Source: UBA6107 sp964533735
GTDB lineage: Bacteria > Chloroflexota > Anaerolineae > Anaerolineales > Anaerolineaceae
Assembly: GCA_964533735.1 (NCBI GenBank)
Contig: CAZHMD010000014.1
Span: 1-64,000 of the forward strand
Reading direction: 5' to 3'
DNA length: 64,000 nucleotides
Part shown: one piece after another, positions 33,120 through 40,350 of the stretch
How the letters are laid out: the number at the start of each line of letters is the position of its first letter
How positions within the stretch are numbered: the stretch's first letter is position 1
Notes under the pieces: generated by a model
What the model saw: the letters and a program-made list of their open reading frames with translations, nothing else
What the model was told of the DNA's origin: nothing
The model's database searches: none
Translations under genes and position numbers: made by a program

Positions 33120-33341
33120 GTGCAAATTCTGCACGATTAACGGGTGCATTTCCTGCACTCATCAGAAAGCACAATTCTGCACTCCGGGAGCCATGATGCA
33201 AAAGATTCGAGCAGGCCGGGGTGCAGTTTTTTAACTCCGGCGGGAGGGAATAATTTGCATGCGGGCCAGCAGTAAAAATCTGCATGCAGGGCAGGGTGCA
33301 GAAAATGCCTGTTCGCCAGGATGAATAATTTGCATGCAGGG
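33120..33341. repeat. Candidate centromere: TGCA-rich inverted and direct repeats
   Basis: Two GTGCA-N5-TGCAC inverted repeats (33120-33134, 33144-33158) and a related half at 33169-33182 are followed by three direct repeats of AATYTGCATGCRGGG (33252, 33277, 33327) and single GTGCAG sites at 33221 and 33296. The 240-base stretch has no credible gene. Its place after a ParA-RHH pair suggests a plasmid-type centromere. Confidence 0.6.
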
Positions 33342-33356
33342 TAAGTGTTGAGGAGC

Positions 33357-33917
33357 TCATGAATTAGGTCTCAAAGGTATGGAAGGATTGGATTTGGATT
33401 CCTGTTCCGCCAATTCCAGGATTGAAATGATGAAATCGGATTTTGCGTCGGTATAAGCTTCGCGGTCATCGCGGTATTTCTGCGCCAGGTCGAGCTTGAG
33501 GGCGGCATACTGATCGCGCGCGTCAGGATGGCGGCGCAGGTAATCGCGGAAGGCGATCTGCACCTTGTAGAAACTGGAGTCCGGTTCAACCATGTGCAGG
33601 TGATGGGTATGCAGGCCGTTCACCAGACGGTGGAGGTAGCGGCGTTCCGGGAATACCGCTTCATGCTTTTGAATGTAATCATATCCTAGAGAAGAAAGGG
33701 GAGGGAGGAAGAGAGGGGCATCCGCCAGGCTGCGCACACCGATGAGGATATCGATCACGGGTTTGGCTGCCAGCCCCAGCACCGCCGTGCTGCCCATGTG
33801 TTCCACGCAAGCCACGAATGAGGAGATGACAGCCAGGATGCGGGCTTTTTCCTCTTCGTATTGAAGCGGCCATGTGGGGTCATAAGGCACTATGACGATG
33901 GGGGCAGAAGTGTGCAT
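33357..33917 (-). CDS. GrpB/UPF0157-family protein
   Basis: A 186-residue protein of the GrpB family, a nucleotidyltransferase-like fold. The family signature VEHMGSTAVLGLAAKPVIDI lies at about 38-57, and HLHMVEPDS near 104 matches the second conserved block. Some members are fused to dephospho-CoA kinases; function is uncertain. It is a single gene at the edge of the partition region. Confidence 0.88.
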   Translation of the reverse strand: MHTSAPIVIVPYDPTWPLQYEEEKARILAVISSFVACVEHMGSTAVLGLAAKPVIDILIGVRSLADAPLFLPPLSSLGYDYIQKHEAVFPERRYLHRLVNGLHTHHLHMVEPDSSFYKVQIAFRDYLRRHPDARDQYAALKLDLAQKYRDDREAYTDAKSDFIISILELAEQESKSNPSIPLRPNS

Positions 33918-33992
33918 CCTTTAATTATATTCCTACTTTGGGTGTTGCGTGTAGATTAACAAGTGAACAATCGTTCAGTGAATAACAACATC

Positions 33993-34014
33993 AAAAAAGG
34001 AGGCGGTTGCCTCC
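33993..34014 (-). terminator. Terminator of the MerR-VWA operon
   Basis: On the minus strand GGAGGC-aacc-GCCTCC is followed by six T residues, about 80 bases past the VWA stop. Confidence 0.8.
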
Positions 34015-34096
34015 CTTTCTGAGTTTTCCGGTCTGCCCCTGGCGTGGAGTGGAATAGTCTTCATGCCCCTGGACCGTTGACAGCTGGGATGTTGGT

Positions 34097-35335
34097 TTAC
34101 TTTTCGTCTTCGTGGCGGTGTTTCTTCAGCAGGTAGGAATCCATGTTGAGGTCCTTACGCTCGCGTTCCTCAAGCCCATGTTCTATGCGGTTTGCCACAT
34201 CGCGGTAGCGGGCAGCGGTAGGGGCAGGCATATCCTTTCCGTATCGCTGCAACATTCTCTCCATGTATTCTTTCGAGTCATGCCGTCTACCGGCACGCTC
34301 GAGTTTGAGGGCTTCGTTCATTTCCACGCCGGCGATAACAGCGGCAAAGCGGCGCAGCAGGTCCTGGTCTTTCTTGGCTGCATTGACTTTATCCTCAACG
34401 GCATATTGGAAACCGAACTCTTCAATGATCGTGCGTTTTTCCTTGTTCTCAGCCTCATAAGTGACAACGGTGTTCAGCACCAGCTGTCCATCCCCGGGCG
34501 GGGTAATCAACTTGAGGAAGAAGGTGGTGGTGCGATTGGCGGGCAGGTCAGACAGGAAGACAGTGATCTTCCGGGGTTCCTGTTCCACGCGCCATTCACC
34601 GGGGATTTCTGCGCGTACACCAGCTGGCAGGTTAATCTCTACCTTAACCCCGCGGGCGGTGACCGCCACCAGGTCCTTGAACTCCTGCATGATGACCTGG
34701 TCGATGACTGCCGCGGATTCGATGTAGGCGAAGTTGCCGCCGCCGCGGTTGGCCATGCCTTCAAGCAAGTGTTCGTTGAATCCCAGGCCGACGCCGAAGG
34801 TCGAGGTGGGGATGCCGCGCTCGAAGAGGGCAGCGGCGTGCTGCCAGATTTCCTCATCGTTAACGATCCCCACATTGGCCAGTCCGTCGCTAACAAGCAG
34901 GGTGCGCCGCACGTGATCAACGGAAGGACCTTCTGCCACGCAATTGCAGCCGGTCAACCAGCCGTCGGTGAGGTTGGTGCTGCCGCCGGATTGAATGTGG
35001 TCAATATCCCGGCAGACAGTAGCGCGGGTTTCGTTGTTGATGTGTGTCCTGTCAGCCACCGTGCGCACCATATCGTCGAAGGCCACCACGGAAACCACGT
35101 CACCGTCCGCCATCTGCTCTACAATGCGTTTGAGTGTCTGCTTTGCCTGGGCGATCTTCTCGCCCTGCATGGAACCGCTGCGGTCCAGCACCAGTCCAAG
35201 GTTAAGGGGAAAGCGCTTGTCGGCGGAACTTGCCGGGGGGGTGGTGAGCGCGATTTCGATCACGCGTTCCGTTGGCGCATCTGTGGAGATCAGGTTCACA
35301 TCAGCATGCATTTTTACGGTTAATTGGTCAGTCAT
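34097..35335 (-). CDS. VWA-domain protein
   Basis: A 412-residue protein with a von Willebrand factor A domain (about 40-215). The MIDAS metal-binding motif is DRSGSMQG near 52, with later T and D ligands (SGGSTNLTDGW, VSDGLANVG). The C-terminal half is a beta-rich accessory domain and a helical tail. No signal peptide is seen, so it is probably cytoplasmic. The ATG at 35335 has GGGAGG upstream. It starts one base after the MerR stop, so the two are cotranscribed. Such VWA proteins often scaffold metal-dependent complexes or stress responses. Confidence 0.85.
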   Translation of the reverse strand: MTDQLTVKMHADVNLISTDAPTERVIEIALTTPPASSADKRFPLNLGLVLDRSGSMQGEKIAQAKQTLKRIVEQMADGDVVSVVAFDDMVRTVADRTHINNETRATVCRDIDHIQSGGSTNLTDGWLTGCNCVAEGPSVDHVRRTLLVSDGLANVGIVNDEEIWQHAAALFERGIPTSTFGVGLGFNEHLLEGMANRGGGNFAYIESAAVIDQVIMQEFKDLVAVTARGVKVEINLPAGVRAEIPGEWRVEQEPRKITVFLSDLPANRTTTFFLKLITPPGDGQLVLNTVVTYEAENKEKRTIIEEFGFQYAVEDKVNAAKKDQDLLRRFAAVIAGVEMNEALKLERAGRRHDSKEYMERMLQRYGKDMPAPTAARYRDVANRIEHGLEERERKDLNMDSYLLKKHRHEDEK

Positions 35336-35336
35336 T

Positions 35337-35939
35337 TTATTGCCTCCCTGTAAAGAGTTTGCGAGCCAGTTCGAGCAGCTCATAGATCTGAGAACGGCGT
35401 GCAGGCGGCTGGGGTTGGCGGATGTTCAATTCAATTCCCGGTGCCAGTTCGACACGCTGCCAGGATTCCTGGCTGTAGTTAAATTTCACGGGTGGTGGTG
35501 CCGCTGGTGCGTTGAAAGAAGAGTGCTCCTCATTCAACCTGGCGGCTCTCTTATGCATCACCTGGCTGATATAGTCCTTGGCGCTGTCCATCATCGGGGC
35601 GGGTAGAACGGCAGAGGCGGGCTTATCCGCGGGGTAAATATCCAGTTCCGCCAGCGCGCGCACCGGGTCCTGCTCGAACCTGGTCAGCAGGTCGCGCATT
35701 TCCGGGACCATCAGCGTATCCAGCCGTTTGCGGATCTCCTTCAAGGGCAGGTAGGCATCCTTGAGGTACTTGATCAGTTTCAGGCGGATGAGGTAATCGT
35801 CGTTAAATACCGCATACTTGCCGCGTATCTCAGGTTGGGGGAGGAGACCTTCCTCGATGTAATAGCGGATCGTGCGCGTGGAAACTCCCGTTAGGTCAGC
35901 CAACTCAGATATCCATAGGTTTAATTGCAGCATCTTCAC
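35337..35939 (-). CDS. MerR-family regulator
   Basis: A 200-residue regulator with an N-terminal MerR winged helix (LWISELADLTGVSTRTIRYYIEEGLLP, about 8-34) and a coiled region, followed by an unusual C-terminal part containing VELAPGIELNIRQP (about 165-178), which may bind its partner rather than a metal. It lacks the metal-binding cysteines of CueR/ZntR types. It probably controls its own operon with the VWA gene through the dyad at 36002. Confidence 0.85.
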   Translation of the reverse strand: MKMLQLNLWISELADLTGVSTRTIRYYIEEGLLPQPEIRGKYAVFNDDYLIRLKLIKYLKDAYLPLKEIRKRLDTLMVPEMRDLLTRFEQDPVRALAELDIYPADKPASAVLPAPMMDSAKDYISQVMHKRAARLNEEHSSFNAPAAPPPVKFNYSQESWQRVELAPGIELNIRQPQPPARRSQIYELLELARKLFTGRQ

Positions 35940-35961
35940 AACTCCTTAAAAAGAAAATCCG

Positions 35962-35991
35962 GGTTGTCTGGGGACAATTCCCAAGACAACC
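35962..35991 (-). other. 5'-terminal mRNA hairpin of the MerR-VWA transcript
   Basis: On the minus strand GGTTGTCT pairs with AGACAACC around a GGG...CCC inner stem. It begins at about the predicted +1 and is followed by a T-rich stretch before the ribosome site, so it may stabilise the mRNA or act as an attenuator. Confidence 0.5.
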
Positions 35992-35994
35992 TAT

Positions 35995-36023
35995 ATTATA
36001 GCAGTATTACGTAATACTGTCAA
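35995..36023 (-). promoter_or_regulatory. Consensus promoter with palindromic operator in the spacer
   Basis: On the minus strand TTGACA (36018-36023) and TATAAT (35995-36000) are exactly 17 bases apart, a full consensus. A perfect 18-base palindrome CAGTATTACGTAATACTG (36002-36019) fills the spacer, where MerR proteins normally bind. The spacer is not the long 19-20 bases of classical MerR-activated promoters, so simple repression is more likely. Confidence 0.75.
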
Positions 36024-36056
36024 GAAGGAATATTTTCGAGGATGTATAACCAGGTT

Positions 36057-36671
36057 TCAGACGCCGGAAAGAATACCCCGCAGGTAGATCTCGGTGAGTT
36101 CGTTGAGGGCGTTGTTTTGCGCCTGCGGATCAGGCGGTTTACCCAGCAGCATCTCGGTCATATGGAAGGTGTAGAACAAGCCGAAGAAACCGCGAAGGAG
36201 TCCATCCGGTGAAATGGGGCGCAGGGCGGAAGGTTCTCGCTGCAGGCGGGCGGCGAACTTCTCCATACCGGGTGCAACCTGTGGATACGCCAGTGCCAGG
36301 TGTTTTCCCTGGAATTCGACCACGTCGATAAACACCAGCTTGATCAGGTCAGGGCGGTCTTTGAGCGCGCTCACCAGGCGGCGGGCGGCTACCTTAACCA
36401 GCTCTTCAGCGTCGCGCCCTTGCGAATTCTCAAGTGCGAGCAGCAGAAGCGGGTAGGGGTTGTAGGCTTCAAAGACAGCCCGGAAGAGGTCGTCCTTATC
36501 CGCACAGTGGTTGTAGAGCGAGCCGAGCGCCATACCGGATTCAGCCGCGATCTGGCGCATGGTGGTGCCGTGGTAACCCTGGGTGAGGAAAAGACGATGA
36601 GCAGCCGAAACGATCTGCTGCCGCGAACGGATGGGGTTCGGTTTTGCGGATTGGGGTGAACGTTCGTTCAT
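36057..36671 (-). CDS. TetR-family regulator
   Basis: A 204-residue TetR regulator. The N-terminal helix-turn-helix is seen in FLTQGYHGTTMRQIAAESGM (about 29-48) with ALGSLYNHCADKDDLF. The C-terminal ligand domain is diverged. It is divergent from the dUTPase-like gene with 81 bases between, and may regulate itself or that gene. Confidence 0.9.
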   Translation of the reverse strand: MNERSPQSAKPNPIRSRQQIVSAAHRLFLTQGYHGTTMRQIAAESGMALGSLYNHCADKDDLFRAVFEAYNPYPLLLLALENSQGRDAEELVKVAARRLVSALKDRPDLIKLVFIDVVEFQGKHLALAYPQVAPGMEKFAARLQREPSALRPISPDGLLRGFFGLFYTFHMTEMLLGKPPDPQAQNNALNELTEIYLRGILSGV

Positions 36672-36700
36672 GAGCAGTATTGTATCTTACTTTTGTATCG

Positions 36701-36729
36701 CTGACCAGTTCAATTTTTGCCTGTATAAT
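36701..36729 (+). promoter_or_regulatory. Promoter of the dUTPase-like gene
   Basis: CTGACC and TATAAT are 17 bases apart. A separate AGGAGG ribosome site precedes the ATG at 36753. Confidence 0.5.
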
Positions 36730-36752
36730 CAGCCCAAATCCAGGAGGATGCC

Positions 36753-37184
36753 ATGACGCTAAAGTATGCCCGTATCGATGCCAACGCAAAAAAACCAATC
36801 CGCAAACACCCCGCTGACGCGGGAGTGGATGTGTACGCGCTGGCGGATTCCATCCTCTGGCCCTTCTCGTACGGCAACATCCACACCGGTGTAACCTTCA
36901 ACATCCCGGAAGGGACGATGCTGGAGGTGCGCCCCAAGGGGCGCAACAACCACCTCATTGGCGCGGGGGTGATCGACGCCGGTTACCAGGGAGAGATCGT
37001 GGTCAAGGTGGTCAACTACACCTGGAAACCGATGCGCATCAAAAAAGGCGATGCCATTGCGCAGCTGGTACAGGTTCCGGCGATTTGTGACCCGGTCGAG
37101 GAAGTGGACCCTGCCCGGATCCATGCGGAAAAATCCGCGCGCGGCGGCAGCGGAGGTATTCACGGTCCCAAGTCCGGTAATTGA
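36753..37184 (+). CDS. dUTPase/dCTP-deaminase-fold protein
   Basis: A 143-residue protein with the ordered dUTPase motifs: DAGVDVYA (22-29), PKGRNN (about 54-59), GVIDAGYQGEI (about 65-75), GDAIAQLV (about 96-103) and a C-terminal RGGSGGIHG (about 129-137) like the flexible arm RGxGGFGS. It should hydrolyse dUTP to dUMP as a trimer. The uracil-binding Tyr equivalent (DAGYQG) is kept, while motif 2 has K-G-R instead of the usual RSG. Confidence 0.85.
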   Translation: MTLKYARIDANAKKPIRKHPADAGVDVYALADSILWPFSYGNIHTGVTFNIPEGTMLEVRPKGRNNHLIGAGVIDAGYQGEIVVKVVNYTWKPMRIKKGDAIAQLVQVPAICDPVEEVDPARIHAEKSARGGSGGIHGPKSGN

Positions 37185-37267
37185 AAAATAACGGGACCTG
37201 AACTTACAACAAAACTGTATACTGAGAGGTGAACTGCTTTTACGGCTTCAGCAGAAAGGAACCCCTC

Positions 37268-37606
37268 ATGTATGAACGGCACAACCAACCCTTGATCCCC
37301 CGGAAAGCGTTTGTGCGCAGGGTGTCAGCGCATGCCCTGCTGGCATTGGGTTTGCTGATACTCTCCCTTGGAATTGGCGTCTTGGGTTACCGCGGGTTTG
37401 AAAAATTATCATGGCTGGACTCCTTGTTGAACGCCTCCATGCTCCTGGGAGGTATGGGGGAAATTAATCCGCTTCTGACAATTGGGGGAAAGTTGTTTGC
37501 GTCGTTTTACTCCCTCTTTTCCGGGATTGTTTTCCTGGTGGTTGCCGGGTTACTGGTGGCTCCGGTGGCGCATCGCATCCTGCACCGCATGCACCTCGAG
37601 AAATAA
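37268..37606 (+). CDS. Two-helix membrane protein resembling a K+-channel pore module
   Basis: A 112-residue membrane protein. Helix 1 is about 13-35. A short amphipathic segment DSLLNASMLLGGMGEINPL then leads into helix 2 (GGKLFASFYSLFSGIVFLVVAGLL). This order of TM1, pore helix, filter and TM2 with GKLF at the TM2 start mimics 2-TM potassium channels, but the TVGYGD filter is replaced by LGGMGE. A potassium channel is thus unlikely. Function unknown. Confidence 0.6.
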   Translation: MYERHNQPLIPRKAFVRRVSAHALLALGLLILSLGIGVLGYRGFEKLSWLDSLLNASMLLGGMGEINPLLTIGGKLFASFYSLFSGIVFLVVAGLLVAPVAHRILHRMHLEK

Positions 37607-37710
37607 ACTCTCACAGATATTGCGCGTAGTCGATTAACAAACCTGTAGATACAATTCAGGGCATTTCCCCCTATAATCAGAATGGAAATTTGTCCATTCG
37701 GGAGGTGAGT

Positions 37711-39207
37711 ATGGCTAAGAAATCCTTGATTCTGATCGTTCTGGCAGGGCTGCTGATTTTATCGGGATGTAATCTGATAACGCCAGCAACCGTTCAACCA
37801 CCGGGTATCTCGGATGCCGAGTTGGCAACCCTGGTGGCGAATGCCACCCAGCAGGCGGCGATCACCCCGGTATTGATCCTCCCCACGGATACGCCGGAAC
37901 CGCTTCTAATCACAGCCACCTCTTCTCCTTCTGTTTCCGGGTCCATCACCATCACCAGTATCATTGAGACCGCACCGGGACGTGCCGTTGTCTCGTGGGA
38001 CGCGGTGGGCGAATTCAACTCCGGTTACAAGGTGGTCTGGACGGACGTGCAGGGGCAGCCAACCTTCCCGGAAGATACTTCCGTCTACACCAGCGACCCG
38101 TATGCGCGTTCAGCCATGATCAGCGGCAGTAAAGGCAAGATCTACTACGTGCGTGTTTGCCGCTTTACGGGCGAGGTTTGTGATTTCTACAGTAACCTGG
38201 GAATCTTTGCCTTCTTGAGTTCTGCCTCACCCGTCAGCGCCACGGCTACAAAGAAAGCCTTGCTGACGCCCAAAGTGACCTATGTAAGCGGGGGAAGCGG
38301 GACTGGTTCCGGTACTGCGACTCCATCAATTAAGATTGTCAAAATGAGCGGCGGGGAAGATGGCAAGGCGTATATGCAGTGGGAAACCAAGGTCAACCCC
38401 TCCAATGGCTACAAGATCCTCTATTCCAAAACCAACGCCACGCCAACCCTGGGATCTGACCCTTACTTCTACGTTGCAGACAACGCCGCACGGTTCGCCT
38501 GGGTGGATGGCGTTCAAGGGGAGAAGTATTACTACCGCATCTGCCGCTTTGACGGTACAAAATGCGCCACGTATTCTCCGGTGTACACCTACGCTTTCCC
38601 GGGAACACCCCCTCCGGCAGCCACTGCCACAACCGACCCGGCGGTGATCACCATCACCACGGTCACTGACGCGGCTCCCGGTGTGGTGCAGGTGGATTGG
38701 ACTGCCACGGGGACTTTCCCCAGCGGCTTCAAGGTGCTTTACTCCAAAACCAACCCGCTGCCAACCATGTCTGATGGTTACGTTGTGGTCAGTGATGGTA
38801 CACTGCGTACTACCCTGGTGGAAGTACAACCCGGGCAACTGTATTACTTTAGAGTGTGCAAATACAACGGCGGCTGTGTGGCATACTCACCGGCAGTCAC
38901 CTTTACCCCTGCAGCCGCAGTTGAAGAAGCCGGGTTCACGCTTACCGAGGAAAGTAATGTTAGCCCCGGAGTTGAGATCAGTTGGGTGATCAGCTCTGAC
39001 AGCCCGAATGGTTACAAGATCCTCTGGTCCACCGCGTCGTTGCCCGTACCCAATGATGCCTTTAAGGGGTATGTAGCCTCGCCCACAACCTATAACTACA
39101 TCGATCCTGACATCCTCCCCGGAACAGTGAACATCAAGGTTTGCCGCTGGTCGGGTTCCTGGTGCCTGTCGTATTCAGACACGCTGACGATAAACGTGAT
39201 CCCGTAA
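37711..39207 (+). CDS. Lipoprotein with four Cys-paired repeats
   Basis: A 498-residue lipoprotein with signal and lipobox LSGC (residues 14-17), a Thr-rich stretch and four beta-sandwich repeats of about 85-100 residues. Each repeat has an NGYKILYSKT-like strand and ends in a two-cysteine block such as VCRFTGEVCDFYS, ICRFDGTKCATYS, VCKYNGGCVAYS or VCRWSGSWCLSYS. The fold resembles fibronectin type III with a disulfide. GGGAGGTGAG precedes the ATG. A surface binding role is inferred; no enzyme motif is visible. Confidence 0.78.
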   Translation: MAKKSLILIVLAGLLILSGCNLITPATVQPPGISDAELATLVANATQQAAITPVLILPTDTPEPLLITATSSPSVSGSITITSIIETAPGRAVVSWDAVGEFNSGYKVVWTDVQGQPTFPEDTSVYTSDPYARSAMISGSKGKIYYVRVCRFTGEVCDFYSNLGIFAFLSSASPVSATATKKALLTPKVTYVSGGSGTGSGTATPSIKIVKMSGGEDGKAYMQWETKVNPSNGYKILYSKTNATPTLGSDPYFYVADNAARFAWVDGVQGEKYYYRICRFDGTKCATYSPVYTYAFPGTPPPAATATTDPAVITITTVTDAAPGVVQVDWTATGTFPSGFKVLYSKTNPLPTMSDGYVVVSDGTLRTTLVEVQPGQLYYFRVCKYNGGCVAYSPAVTFTPAAAVEEAGFTLTEESNVSPGVEISWVISSDSPNGYKILWSTASLPVPNDAFKGYVASPTTYNYIDPDILPGTVNIKVCRWSGSWCLSYSDTLTINVIP

Positions 39208-39221
39208 AAGACCTGTAAACA

Positions 39222-39253
39222 AAAAAAGCGACCTGCAAAAAGGTCGCTTTTTT
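39222..39253. terminator. Bidirectional terminator
   Basis: AAAAAAGCGACCT pairs with AGGTCGCTTTTTT. It serves the lipoprotein gene on the plus strand and the gene at 39274 on the minus strand. Confidence 0.88.
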
Positions 39254-39273
39254 ATTTATATGAGTAATGCGCT

Positions 39274-39618
39274 TTAAGCCGTGCCGCCGTAGCGCGCGTT
39301 GGCCAGGGGGTAAACATTGATCACTGGTTCCTCGTAGGGGTGCACTTCGCGCACTGCCATGATGGCATCCGCCAGGAACTCCTCGCGGCAGTTGACCTCG
39401 ATCTTGAATTCCACGCCGCTGTAGAGTTTGTCGGGTTCGCCCACCGCCGAATTGGCGCCAGCCTGCGCGTGCCACGAAGTTTGCACTTCACTGACCGCGG
39501 CGCAGTGGTCGTAAAGACCGATCTCGCCCGCGTGGGCGTCTGCCAGGGCGGCTAGTACTACATCCACCACCTCTTCCGGGACGAAGATCTCCAGTTTAAA
39601 GAATGGCGTATGATTCAT
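39274..39618 (-). CDS. NIF3 C-terminal-like (PII/CutA-fold) protein
   Basis: A 114-residue protein resembling the PII/CutA-like insert domain of NIF3/YqfO proteins, with KLEIFVPEEVVDVVLAALADA and HPYEEPVINVYPL at the C terminus. It is encoded alone rather than inside a NIF3 gene. It may be a small metabolite- or metal-sensing trimer. Function not established. Confidence 0.75.
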   Translation of the reverse strand: MNHTPFFKLEIFVPEEVVDVVLAALADAHAGEIGLYDHCAAVSEVQTSWHAQAGANSAVGEPDKLYSGVEFKIEVNCREEFLADAIMAVREVHPYEEPVINVYPLANARYGGTA

Positions 39619-39639
39619 CGTTTGCTCCTCATTGAAAAG

Positions 39640-40329
39640 TTAATGGATAATCCAACCAACACCAAAGCCGATGAGCCCAAAGATGATGCCGCCGATGGCT
39701 CCAAGCAGCGGGCGGAAGCGCTGGTACCCCGCAAAACGCGCGCTGCGGTTACTGCGACCGCCGAGCAGGGCCAGCAGGCACGCTCCGGCAATGGCGAGCA
39801 GCGGCAGCCAGGGGGTGCCCGGAGAATTCAGTTTGAAAGCCAGGGCTGCACCCACCCCGAGCAAGGCGCCAAATGGCGCCGAGAAGAGGACGAAAATTGA
39901 GAGTTTTGTCACGGAGCCAACCGCCAGCCCAAGGAGAGCGCTGCCGCCCACACCCAGCAGCAGGAACATGAACCATCCTCCCGGGAAGGGAGTGACACGA
40001 CCGGCGCTGAATCCGATTATCAGCGCTGCGGTGAGGATTGCCAGGGCTTCAGCCAAGGTACGGAAGAAGAAGCCGCCAATGCCCGCCAGCCCCAGCCCCG
40101 CGCCTACGGCTGCAATGCCTTCCTTGACCTGGTCGCCCAGCGGCTGCGAGGGAACTTCAGGCTGCAGAGATTCCAAATGGGTGGGCAGGGTCAGCGATTC
40201 GGCTGCGTCGGTCACCGAGACAGGTTGAAAGCGGGGCAGCACAATAGGTGCACCGCAGGCGATGCAGTTACTCGATGTGGGGGTGTTGAGGGTGGCGCAA
40301 TACGCGCAGGAGATTTTGTTGGAAGCCAA
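39640..40329 (-). CDS. Zinc-ribbon polytopic membrane protein
   Basis: A 229-residue protein with an N-terminal zinc ribbon (CAYCATLN...CIACGAP) and four or five hydrophobic segments rich in Gly and Ala from about residue 70 to the end. The zinc ribbon is probably cytosolic. I do not recognise a family. It may share a promoter with the downstream gene at 39618, from which it is 21 bases away. Confidence 0.65.
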   Translation of the reverse strand: MASNKISCAYCATLNTPTSSNCIACGAPIVLPRFQPVSVTDAAESLTLPTHLESLQPEVPSQPLGDQVKEGIAAVGAGLGLAGIGGFFFRTLAEALAILTAALIIGFSAGRVTPFPGGWFMFLLLGVGGSALLGLAVGSVTKLSIFVLFSAPFGALLGVGAALAFKLNSPGTPWLPLLAIAGACLLALLGGRSNRSARFAGYQRFRPLLGAIGGIIFGLIGFGVGWIIH

Positions 40330-40350
40330 GGGAGCCTCTCTTTCAGCGGA

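Noticed and set aside
34112..35323. Long open frame (about 400 codons) opposite the VWA gene
   Set aside because: The VWA frame has a recognisable MIDAS motif and ribosome site; the opposite frame has no family features.
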